6,531 nucleotides of DNA from Colimorpha sp034178965 (GTDB lineage: Bacteria; Bacteroidota; Bacteroidia; Bacteroidales; P3), in NCBI GenBank assembly GCA_034178965.1, contig JAXFQM010000188.1:1-6531 (forward strand), in the 5' to 3' direction. The stretch's first letter is position 1. Each line of letters opens with the position of its first letter. Below the pieces are notes generated by a model. The model was not told where the DNA came from, did no database searches, and saw only the letters and a list, made by a program, of their open reading frames with translations. This document shows positions 1 to 6,345 of this stretch, in pieces. Made by a program: the position numbers and the translations under genes.

Positions 1-1800
1 TATGAAATACTTGTCGCCAAGGGGGCGGGTTTTGTTGTCGGACAGGCTGCGGTTGATGCGTTCGACGAACGCGTAACTCATGCGCCCCATGCTGTCCTGC
101 ACGGCATAGTAGAACTCCTCCTCGGTGCCGCTGGCCAGCAATGTGGCAGCGTAATCGTCGGGAAGGCGGTAGTCCTTCGCGTAACCGTCGAAGAAGACGG
201 TGAGTTTCATTCCCGCCAGCCCATGCTTGCTGATGGAGACCACATGGTTGTCGTCGAAGCGCGAAAGCGCCAAACTGACGTATTTCTGTATGATGCCGTT
301 GCTGTCGGTAAGTTTCATGAAAACGTGGTCCTCACTCTTTTTGGCGGCTGCCTCATTCGCCTCGTTATTAAACGGCGTGCGTTTGGCGCGCACTCCAGTG
401 GGGCGTACGTAGAGATACTCCCCGCTGTCTTCCAGCACGAACGTAGCGCCCTCGGGCATCTCCTTTCCCGTGAGGAAGTAGGAGGCTTGCGGCACGCCGT
501 AGCCAAAGGCGTAGTCGAAATAGGGATACAAGTCGCCGCTCCTCTCCACCTCCGCCTTCAACTGCATGGCGGTGAGACCAGGCTTGGCTTGCTTGGCGCA
601 GGCCACGAAGCCGGCGGTGAGCGGGCTGCTGAAGCTGGTGCCAAACACTTCCGACATCTTGTCGTTCCCCTTGGGATCCGCCACGCTGGCTTGTCCAAAG
701 TTGCACACGTTGGGCTTCAGCCTCCCGTCGGCCGTGGGGCCGTAACTGCTGAAATATATGTGTCCGTAACTGTACAGGTCGGCGTTGATACCGCCCACAG
801 TGAGGACGCTGTCGGCGTCGGCGGGGGTGATGATGGTCTTCCAAGTCTTGTCGTTGCCTTCGTTGCCTGCGCTGTTGCACACCAAGATGCCCTTGCGCGC
901 GGCCATGTTGGCGGCGTGCGCCACGGTGCTGCGGCCGTCCATCTCGTAGGTGAAGTGGCGGTCTTTACCATACCCGAGGCTGCTGTTGATGACATCGGCG
1001 CCGTTCTTGTCGGCCCATTCCATGGCCTGCTGCCACCACACCTCCTCCTTGTAGGGCTCTGGCTCCACTTCCGTCCTGGCCAAAAGGAAGGTGGCTCCCG
1101 TGGCCAATCCCAGTTGATGGCCGTTCAATATTCCCGCTATGCAGGAGAGCACCATGGTGCCGTGCGTGCTCCACCCGTAGACGTTTTCCTTCTTGTTGCA
1201 GAAATTCCAAGTGGCGACAATTTGGTTATTGTCACGCAGATGTTTGAAGGCTTGGTGCGTGTTCACGGCGGGGAAGCCACCGTCGAATACGGCCACACGC
1301 ACACCCTTGCCGTCGATGCCCTTGCTGCGGAACAAACTGCCCTGCATGCGCAAAAGCTGGTCCGACATCTTAGGCATTCCGTCCAGCACGTCGTTTGCGC
1401 GGGCCGCCTGCTTTTCCATGCGCGCCGTTTGGCGGCAGTGCGCCATCTCCATTTGCGAGGCTATCAAGGAACTGCCTTTCACGCATTCCAGTTTCTCTAT
1501 TTGCGCCATCTGCTCGGGCGTGGCCATCACGGCCACCGCATTGAGCCAACGCGAGGTGCCCACCTCCTCCTGCGCAAGGGCTGTCACTCTGTCCACGTAA
1601 CTTTGACGGAGAGGGTAGTTCGAAATGTCGTACAAGTCGGCGTCGTTCAGCCGATAGCGCTCTATGGCCTTGGCGTCGAAATAAGCGTAGGGGTCGAACG
1701 TGGTGCCTTCCTTGTCAACAAGGAACACCCAATAGCAATTTTGCGCCAAACCCTGCAACGCCAGCGCGATGGCGGCAATAAGTACCAGTGTCTTTTTCAT
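1..1800 (-). CDS. Exported subtilisin-like serine protease (peptidase family S8), 3' end missing
   Basis: The frame is open for 600 codons from ATG at 1800 to the left edge, with no stop in the window, so the C-terminus is missing. Residues 1-20 form a Sec signal peptide (MKK, hydrophobic core, then GLAQ). Residues 21 to about 120 resemble the propeptide-like N-terminal region of Bacteroidota S8 proteases. The catalytic domain covers about 160-430: Asp173 in AVFDGGF, His213 in STHGTMV, oxyanion Asn313 in SAGNEG, and nucleophile Ser389 in GTSFSSP. All four key residues are present, so the enzyme should be active; DGG replaces the usual D[S/T]G. A region of about 170 further residues, rich in beta-type sequence, follows before the edge. 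Eight cysteines lie between residues 22 and 401. It should act outside the cytoplasmic membrane as a peptidase; its substrate is unknown. The unseen end may carry a T9SS sorting domain. An in-frame ATG two codons upstream (1806) is an equally possible start. No strong ribosome site is seen; the leader is A/T-rich. Confidence 0.93.
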   Translation of the reverse strand, partial: MKKTLVLIAAIALALQGLAQNCYWVFLVDKEGTTFDPYAYFDAKAIERYRLNDADLYDISNYPLRQSYVDRVTALAQEEVGTSRWLNAVAVMATPEQMAQIEKLECVKGSSLIASQMEMAHCRQTARMEKQAARANDVLDGMPKMSDQLLRMQGSLFRSKGIDGKGVRVAVFDGGFPAVNTHQAFKHLRDNNQIVATWNFCNKKENVYGWSTHGTMVLSCIAGILNGHQLGLATGATFLLARTEVEPEPYKEEVWWQQAMEWADKNGADVINSSLGYGKDRHFTYEMDGRSTVAHAANMAARKGILVCNSAGNEGNDKTWKTIITPADADSVLTVGGINADLYSYGHIYFSSYGPTADGRLKPNVCNFGQASVADPKGNDKMSEVFGTSFSSPLTAGFVACAKQAKPGLTAMQLKAEVERSGDLYPYFDYAFGYGVPQASYFLTGKEMPEGATFVLEDSGEYLYVRPTGVRAKRTPFNNEANEAAAKKSEDHVFMKLTDSNGIIQKYVSLALSRFDDNHVVSISKHGLAGMKLTVFFDGYAKDYRLPDDYAATLLASGTEEEFYYAVQDSMGRMSYAFVERINRSLSDNKTRPLGDKYFI

Positions 1801-1819
1801 TTTCATTATTCTATTGTTT

Positions 1820-1852
1820 AACATTTAGTGCAATGTTTATGGCATTGTTGCA
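1820..1852. promoter_or_regulatory. Overlapping inverted repeats in the recO-S8 protease gap
   Basis: The 56-nt gap between recO and the protease gene holds two overlapping dyads. One is AACATT (1820-1825) with AATGTT (1832-1837), 6-bp arms around 6 nt. The other is CAATG (1831-1835) with CATTG (1843-1847), 5-bp arms around 7 nt, extendable to TGCA on both flanks (1829-1832 and 1849-1852) only with bulged bases. The two share bases and cannot form together. No T-run follows on the minus strand, so this is not a standard terminator. I see no clear Bacteroidota -33/-7 promoter (TTTG and TAnnTTTG). The pair could be an operator, an mRNA leader fold or chance in A/T-rich DNA. Confidence 0.25.
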
Positions 1853-1856
1853 TCTT

Positions 1857-2612
1857 TCAGGCCAGTATTTGATGGAGCACCTCAATCGACCTTATTTCTT
1901 TGAAGCCAGGCAAGTGTATGGCATAGTATTGCAGCATTATGCTCGTCATTTGGCGGCGGATGGCGGAGGGAAGTAGGGGGCGTGGGATACCGTTGCGAAG
2001 GCTGTCGAGATAACTATGAAGACAAAGGCTGTCATCGTAGGCAAGGTAGTAGTCCAAGTTTCCCGGGTCGGCATGTACTACTTGAGGGGGTGCCAAGAAG
2101 CGGCCCTCCCTCATTTGGAAGAGCGGTTCCATGCGGCTGTAGTTGTCAAGGGGTTCTATGCCGAGGTAGAGTGCCAAACGCAGCAGAAACATCACAGGAA
2201 AGTCGCCCAGCGGCTCGTCGGTTTGGTCCAATGTCTCCATTTGGCCCACCAGGAAGTCGAACAGGCACGGGTTGGGTTCCTCCTCCCTCACCGTCTTGTA
2301 AAGCACCTCGTTCATGAAGAACAGTAGCGCGGTTTTCACGCTGTTGGTGGCGCAGCCGTTCATGGGGCGTGCGGGCTGCATTTCCTTGATATACTGTAGT
2401 TGCGCGCGACGGTTGTCGTAGACGGTCATTTCCAGATAGCTCATTGGCTGTAGCAAGTTGCGTTTCGCCTTACTCCTGCCTCCGCGCACGCCCTTCACCA
2501 AGTAGCTGCGCTCGCCCAGTTGCCGAGTGAATATCTTGGCCACCACGCTCGTTTCCGAGTAGTTTGTGGTATGTAGCACCAAGCCTTGCGTGTTTAGCGT
2601 CGTGGTTCCCAT
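1857..2612 (-). CDS. recO: DNA repair protein RecO
   Basis: This 251-residue protein matches RecO in length and layout. RecO works in the cytoplasm in the RecFOR pathway: it binds SSB-coated single-stranded DNA with RecR and helps load RecA at gaps; it also anneals complementary strands. Residues 1-80 are the N-terminal OB-fold, with the typical opening GLVLHTTNYSETS, then KIFTRQLGERSYLVKGVRG and a basic stretch RSKAKR. Residues about 85-251 are the helical C-terminal domain, ending with the characteristic LQYYAIHLPGFKEIRSIEVL. There is no four-cysteine zinc site; only Cys87, Cys116 and Cys197 occur and they are scattered, as in RecO proteins that lack the zinc finger. The start lies 4 nt after the porZ stop, and no good ribosome site precedes it, so translation is probably coupled to porZ. 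Assignment is secure. Confidence 0.93.
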   Translation of the reverse strand: MGTTTLNTQGLVLHTTNYSETSVVAKIFTRQLGERSYLVKGVRGGRSKAKRNLLQPMSYLEMTVYDNRRAQLQYIKEMQPARPMNGCATNSVKTALLFFMNEVLYKTVREEEPNPCLFDFLVGQMETLDQTDEPLGDFPVMFLLRLALYLGIEPLDNYSRMEPLFQMREGRFLAPPQVVHADPGNLDYYLAYDDSLCLHSYLDSLRNGIPRPLLPSAIRRQMTSIMLQYYAIHLPGFKEIRSIEVLHQILA

Positions 2613-2616
2613 GCGG

Positions 2617-4953
2617 TTACTTGATTACAAGGATTTTCGTTACGGCGCGCATCTTCCCTTCTTCGTTGCTGGCAAACACGAAGTAGACCCCCGTCGCCAC
2701 CTCTTCGCCACTGTTGGTGCGCTTGTTCCACACCGCCTGTCCTCCGTGCGCCGTGGTGGTGAACACCGTGTGACCCGCCGCGTCTGTGATGTGCACTATG
2801 GCGTTGCGGCTAAAGCCGTTAATAGCAATTAGGCCGTCGTAGCCAGGTTGCACGGGGTTGGGGAAGACATGGATGTGTTCGCTGTTGTCGCTGCCGGCGT
2901 AGGTGGCGGTGGTGCGGAAAGAGAGCAGCCCCTTGTCGGTGCCAATGAAGAGTTCTCCGTTCTGCGGGTTGAAAGCCAAGGCCACTATCTTGTTGGAGAA
3001 CAGGGGGCTATTGACTACAGTATAGTGTTCCAACTGCGTCAGTCCGTTGGCGCTCAGCAGGTAGAGTCCTCCGTTGGCCGTTCCCACCCACTTGCGGTTA
3101 GCGCCATCCACCACGATGGCGGTGACGCTTTCGTAAGCCATTAGGTATTCCACCATGTCGCCCTCGCTGATGAGGATGTTGCTGCACGAGACTGGCGAGA
3201 GTTCTCCTTTGCCGCCGTTTTGGAATATCTTGTAGCCGTCGAATATCTTCTTAATGCCCTTATCCGTTCCCATCCACAGTTCGCCGTTGTAGTCCTGCAC
3301 CAAACAGTTGACGGCGGTGGTGCTCACCTTGCTGCCGTTGTTGGGGTTGACGTAGGCGAGTTGTGTACTGCCATCGGAGGCCACGCGTATGGCGCAGAGA
3401 CGGTTGACGCGCCCGTAAAACCAAAGCACGCCGTTGGCGGTGTCGAACAAGATATGGTCTATGTCCGTGGCATTGTACAGGCTGCCTATAGAATAACTGT
3501 GCCATGTGCCGTCTTTTCTGCGTTCCACGATGCCATTCTGCACAAGGGAGTTGGTCATCCAAGCATTGCCGCCCCTGTCGAAGCACACGTCGCCGGTGCG
3601 CAACGAGCGGAAGCCTCCTTCGGAATAGGGTTTCAGCGCGCCACTGGTGTTGCCTTCGTTGAACACGTCCACGAGCTTTCCGTCCACGATGCGAATGATG
3701 CCATAGCCCCACGCCGCCGCCAACACCTCGCCAGCGTTGTTGGGGTTTACAGCGGCCGAGACGATGTCGCGCAGCGTGTCGGCATCGCCGGGGTGCATGC
3801 TGTGCCAGGCCTCGTTGTCGAAGAAACCCAAGGCGGCCTTTAGGTTGGCGTTCACGCCCGTCTTGCTTTTTCCGCCGTGGCACAGCAAGATGCGTCCCTT
3901 GTCGGGAACAAGGCGGTACACGTTGTCCGTCCAAGGGCTTTGCGGCGAATAGTTTTGCAGCCTGCCGCCTTCAAAGTCGTATTCCATCAGTCCTGCCCAC
4001 TTGTGCGCCAGCCACAGGTGTTGGTCGTCGTCCATGTCGGCGTCCTCTATTTCCATGCTCATCCAGTCTATGCCTCCGAGAGAACGGTAGCGTTCCATTT
4101 GGGGCGTGAAAACCAGCAGGCTGTCGCCCGCGCACACCAGCACGTGGCGTTTGCCCACGCGCACGTTTTCTATCTTGTCGTAGAGGATGGGGACGAACCC
4201 CGTGGCCGATGTCCTGGCATAGAGCGTGCTTTGCGCGGAGGAGCTGTCGTAGACGGTAGCCAGCAGCCAGCCTGCCGAGGTGACGGCGAGGTGCCTCACG
4301 GACTGGGCTGCCAGGAGCGGCGCGTCGGCAGGCATCCAGTTAGCAGCGATGGATAGGTTGGAGGCGAGCGGGGCGCACAGCACCCCCTTCTCCGTGGCCG
4401 CATACAGCGTGTCACCGAAGAAAGCCAAATCGAGTACTGGCGTTATGGGGAGGTAATAGGTCTCCTTTATTTCCATGCGGTGCAGGTCCAGCGCCACCAC
4501 GCCGAAGGCGCACGCCAAATAGGCGTTGCCGCCGTGGAAACGTATGTTGCGTATGCTCTTGTCGCCGCTGATGCTGCTGCGGCGTATGTCGCCCACGTTG
4601 AAGGTTTCGCCGTCCTGCAATATATCGATGTTTGAGTTGACGTAGGCTATTACCAGCGACTTTGTGGCACTGTCGTAGGCGAATGCGCTAACCCCCACGT
4701 CGGTCAAGCCAGTGGTTTTGTCCAGCAGTTCCCTCTTTCCTGTGGTGCGGTCCACCCTCATCATGCCTTGCGCCGCTGCCGCGTAGGCATACTTGCCGGC
4801 CGCCTGCACGGAATATATATGATTGTAACTCAAATGTGAACGCCATGCTTCTACCCTAATCTGCGCCCGCACCCCAGTCAGGCAGCAAAGGGCAAGCAGC
4901 GACAGAATGGCGGCATGACGTGTGTTCGTGGCTTTTATTCTAAACAAGCGCAT
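2617..4953 (-). CDS. porZ: PorZ-like T9SS attachment-complex beta-propeller protein
   Basis: The protein has 778 residues, close to Porphyromonas gingivalis PorZ. Residues 1-30 are a Sec signal peptide (cleavage likely after VRA, before Gln31). About 31-680 is beta-propeller sequence. The N-terminal half has the PorZ-type stretch NSNIDILQDGETFNVGDIRR (107-126), then SISGDKS. The second half shows blade motifs of the two-component-regulator propeller type: ELWMGTDKGIKKI (558-570), KWVGTANGGLYLL (621-633) and ELFIGTDKGLLSF (667-679). Residues 695-778 are a T9SS type A sorting domain. In P. gingivalis, PorZ sits on the cell surface with PorU, PorV and PorQ, binds anionic LPS and supports the PorU sortase step that anchors secreted proteins. 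Transfer of that role here is inference from family. The start at 4953 is chosen because of a perfect AGGAGG site and the signal peptide; the same frame stays open upstream to 5322, but that part overlaps mreD. No kinase or response-regulator domain is present. An ordinary propeller-type T9SS substrate is the alternative. Confidence 0.82.
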   Translation of the reverse strand: MRLFRIKATNTRHAAILSLLALCCLTGVRAQIRVEAWRSHLSYNHIYSVQAAGKYAYAAAAQGMMRVDRTTGKRELLDKTTGLTDVGVSAFAYDSATKSLVIAYVNSNIDILQDGETFNVGDIRRSSISGDKSIRNIRFHGGNAYLACAFGVVALDLHRMEIKETYYLPITPVLDLAFFGDTLYAATEKGVLCAPLASNLSIAANWMPADAPLLAAQSVRHLAVTSAGWLLATVYDSSSAQSTLYARTSATGFVPILYDKIENVRVGKRHVLVCAGDSLLVFTPQMERYRSLGGIDWMSMEIEDADMDDDQHLWLAHKWAGLMEYDFEGGRLQNYSPQSPWTDNVYRLVPDKGRILLCHGGKSKTGVNANLKAALGFFDNEAWHSMHPGDADTLRDIVSAAVNPNNAGEVLAAAWGYGIIRIVDGKLVDVFNEGNTSGALKPYSEGGFRSLRTGDVCFDRGGNAWMTNSLVQNGIVERRKDGTWHSYSIGSLYNATDIDHILFDTANGVLWFYGRVNRLCAIRVASDGSTQLAYVNPNNGSKVSTTAVNCLVQDYNGELWMGTDKGIKKIFDGYKIFQNGGKGELSPVSCSNILISEGDMVEYLMAYESVTAIVVDGANRKWVGTANGGLYLLSANGLTQLEHYTVVNSPLFSNKIVALAFNPQNGELFIGTDKGLLSFRTTATYAGSDNSEHIHVFPNPVQPGYDGLIAINGFSRNAIVHITDAAGHTVFTTTAHGGQAVWNKRTNSGEEVATGVYFVFASNEEGKMRAVTKILVIK
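2620..2871 (-). other. T9SS type A C-terminal sorting domain of PorZ
   Basis: Residues 695-778 of the porZ product start with HVFPNPV, continue with a G-rich strand (GLIAINGF), VHITDAAGHTVFTT, GGQAVWNKRTNSGEEV and ATGVYFVF, and finish with RAVTKILVIK at the stop. This order (FPNP opening, DaaG turn, G-x-x-W-x-x-x-x-x-SGE, atGVYf, basic or hydrophobic end) is that of the type A sorting domain that directs export through the outer membrane by the type IX system. In PorZ of P. gingivalis this domain is known to be kept rather than cleaved. Confidence 0.9.
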
Positions 4954-4964
4954 CTCGTCCTCCT
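4954..4964 (-). promoter_or_regulatory. Strong ribosome binding site of porZ
   Basis: The whole 11-nt gap between the mreD stop (4967-4965) and the porZ ATG is AGGAGG (4964-4959) plus a 5-nt spacer. This is a perfect anti-16S match and fixes the porZ start. It is the strongest ribosome site in the window; Bacteroidota genes often lack such sites. Confidence 0.85.
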
Positions 4965-5471
4965 TTATTTTTTCCTTGGGATGAAACTTTGGTACACGAT
5001 GGCAAGAACCCACGTAACCGTGGTGCTGAGGATGGCGGAAAGCCAAATGCGCCCCGCGTCGCGAAGGCTGAAGATGACAAGGTGGAAATAGAGCAGGTGG
5101 TAAATGAGCAGCATGACGAACAGGTAGATGGCGATGGTGCGGAAGTCCAGCGAGCGCAACGAAGGGGTCTCCACCACGGTGTCTTCTCCGTGGGTGAGCA
5201 TCTTGTCGCCAAACCAAAAGCGGCACAATGCCATGGCAGTGCAGGCGCAGGCGTGGAAACCAGGCGCGTTGGAGAGGAGGTCCATCGCAAGCCCCGTGGC
5301 AAACCCTATGACCAGCATCCACGTGCGGCTTATGCCTGTGGGCAGCATCAGGATGAAGAGCACGAAGAGCATGGGGGTGATGAAACCGCCCAGATAGACG
5401 TTGTTCAGCACCACTGTTTGCAGCAGCATCAGCAGCGCAAAGCGCATTATGTTCCGCAACGCGATGTTCAT
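4965..5471 (-). CDS. mreD: Rod shape-determining protein MreD
   Basis: MreD is a small integral membrane protein of the elongasome. With MreC and MreB it guides the lateral wall synthesis enzymes (RodA and PBP2). The product is 168 residues, typical of the family. Hydrophobic segments lie at about 8-26, 30-46, 50-68, 110-134 and 142-161, giving about five membrane spans. The family signature follows the third span: IGFATGLAMDLLSNAPGF (55-72), then a Cys/Ala-rich stretch HACACTAMALC (73-83). The C-terminus ends in basic PRKK. The start at 5471 has a good ribosome site 7 nt upstream. It follows mreC by 34 nt, and its TAA stop lies directly before the porZ ribosome site. The neighbour mreC makes the assignment firm despite MreD's low sequence conservation. 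Confidence 0.9.
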   Translation of the reverse strand: MNIALRNIMRFALLMLLQTVVLNNVYLGGFITPMLFVLFILMLPTGISRTWMLVIGFATGLAMDLLSNAPGFHACACTAMALCRFWFGDKMLTHGEDTVVETPSLRSLDFRTIAIYLFVMLLIYHLLYFHLVIFSLRDAGRIWLSAILSTTVTWVLAIVYQSFIPRKK

Positions 5472-5509
5472 TTCTTGTCCTTCTCCTCTTTTTTCATGGT
5501 TGTGTTCAT
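5468..5509 (-). other. 13-codon mini-ORF bridging mreC and mreD
   Basis: An ATG at 5509 overlaps the mreC stop as ATGA and opens a frame of 13 codons (MNTTMKKEEKDKK), whose TGA at 5470-5468 overlaps the mreD start as ATGA. It therefore touches both genes by four bases each. The peptide is very lysine- and glutamate-rich, largely because its codons contain the purine-rich mreD ribosome site. It may be translated as a coupling leader or be chance. No homology can be judged at this length. Confidence 0.3.
5479..5488 (-). promoter_or_regulatory. Ribosome binding site of mreD
   Basis: The minus strand reads GAGGAGAAGG, ending 7 nt before the mreD ATG at 5471. It contains both GGAG and AAGG cores, supports the 168-residue start of mreD, and lies inside the bridging mini-ORF. 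Confidence 0.65.
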
Positions 5510-6345
5510 TGCCGCTCCTCCTCTTCCGTCATTTTCAGCAGCGAATCCTGTTCGGCCTTAAAGTGGTTGTCGATGACATACACGTGCTTCAACGCACCAA
5601 AGTCGGCAGCAAGGCGTATCTTCACCTTGTAGAAGCCCGTACCTTTCACCTTGGCGAGCGCATCCACATAGCCCACCATGATGCCCTCGGGGAAGTCGTG
5701 TGCGAAACCGCTGGTGACCACCGTGTCGCCGTAGTACAGTTTGTGCGTCGAGGGGATGTCCAGCAGTTGCGCATAGCGATAGTCTCCGCCTTCCCAAACC
5801 AGCGTGCCGGTGCTGCCTGTGCGCTTTAACTTCACGCTGTTTCGGCTGTCGGGATGTTGTATGGGCATGACGGCCGAAAAGTTGCGCGTGGCGTTCACCA
5901 CCACGCCCACCATGCCGTCGGGCGAGATGACGGCCATTTCCTGGTCCAGCCCCTGCGCCCTGCCTTTGTTCAGCATCAGCATGTTGCTTTGCCCGTTGCG
6001 GCTGCTTTTGATGACTTCCGCCTCCACGTAGCTGTAGCGTTGGCGATACACCGTGTCGTGCATGGTGAAGACGCTGTCGTTGTAAGACAGGAAACTCTCC
6101 TCCATGTGCGCCCTTAAGCGCGCGTTTTCAGCCGCGAGACGTGCGTTTTCGGCTTTCAAGCCGAAATATTCGCCCACGCCATAAACGCTCTTGTTCCAGT
6201 TGCCCGCCACGGCGTTGCCCCACCGTACCATGCGACTGGCCTGGTAGTAACTGCCACGCCACATCATAACGATAGCGACCGTCTCCAGCAAGAGGAAGAG
6301 GAAGACGTAGTTATAGCGTTTAATAAACTCCAGCAGGTTGCGCAT
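5506..6345 (-). CDS. mreC: Rod shape-determining protein MreC
   Basis: MreC is a bitopic inner-membrane protein whose periplasmic part scaffolds the elongasome and activates PBP2-RodA. The 279-residue product has the family layout. Residues 1-12 are a short basic cytoplasmic tail (MRNLLEFIKRYN), about 13-29 form one membrane span, about 60-85 form a coiled coil with two AENARL units, and about 105-262 form the beta-rich periplasmic core. The core shows YVEAEVIKSSRNG (106-118), MLNKGRAQGLDQEMAVISPD (124-143), GMVGVV (144-149), YGDTVVTSGF (205-214), FPEGIMVGYV (218-227) and FYKVKIRLAADFGALKHVYV (238-257), all typical of MreC. The tail is acidic (EEEER). The ATG overlaps the gmk stop by one base (TGATG), which suggests translational coupling. 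No mreB precedes it, although mreB-mreC is the usual order. Confidence 0.95.
   Translation of the reverse strand: MRNLLEFIKRYNYVFLFLLLETVAIVMMWRGSYYQASRMVRWGNAVAGNWNKSVYGVGEYFGLKAENARLAAENARLRAHMEESFLSYNDSVFTMHDTVYRQRYSYVEAEVIKSSRNGQSNMLMLNKGRAQGLDQEMAVISPDGMVGVVVNATRNFSAVMPIQHPDSRNSVKLKRTGSTGTLVWEGGDYRYAQLLDIPSTHKLYYGDTVVTSGFAHDFPEGIMVGYVDALAKVKGTGFYKVKIRLAADFGALKHVYVIDNHFKAEQDSLLKMTEEEERQ
6112..6153 (-). repeat. Tandem 21-bp repeat encoding AENARL heptads in mreC
   Basis: Residues 65-71 and 72-78 of MreC are AENARLA and AENARLR. The two 21-bp DNA units share GCTGAAAACGC and diverge mainly at third positions and at the end. They encode two heptads of the coiled coil through which MreC dimerises. 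This is probably an old in-frame duplication or selected heptad similarity. Confidence 0.6.

Noticed and set aside
223..1821. 532-codon open frame on the plus strand
   Set aside because: It lies wholly opposite the S8 protease gene, whose minus-strand frame has an intact catalytic triad and a signal peptide. The plus-strand product is His/Val/Gly-rich with no recognisable domain and reflects codon bias of G+C-rich DNA.
1829..1852. Rho-independent terminator after recO
   Set aside because: The hairpin is short, A/T-rich and imperfect, and no T-run follows on the minus strand.
3220..4356. Plus-strand frames at 3220-3843 and 3877-4356 and the minus-strand frame at 3260-3934
   Set aside because: All are shadows inside porZ with low-complexity composition (His/Val/Ala or Arg/Gln rich) and no domain signal.
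2617..4953. Reading porZ as a two-component sensor because of its propeller repeats
   Set aside because: There is no transmembrane anchor after the propeller, no histidine kinase and no DNA-binding domain; the protein ends in a T9SS sorting domain.
4863..4953. Possible lipoprotein signal in PorZ (Cys pair at residues 23-24)
   Set aside because: The residues before the cysteines (L-A-L) do not fit a lipobox, which needs Gly, Ala or Ser just before Cys, and a normal cleavage site follows at VRA-Gln.
4954..5322. 123-codon upstream extension of the porZ frame
   Set aside because: It overlaps mreD in another frame, would bury the signal peptide inside the protein, and ignores the perfect ribosome site before 4953.
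4989..5561. 190-codon plus-strand frame opposite mreD
   Set aside because: It is antisense to mreD and the mreC end, with a charged low-complexity product; mreD has membrane spans and family motifs.
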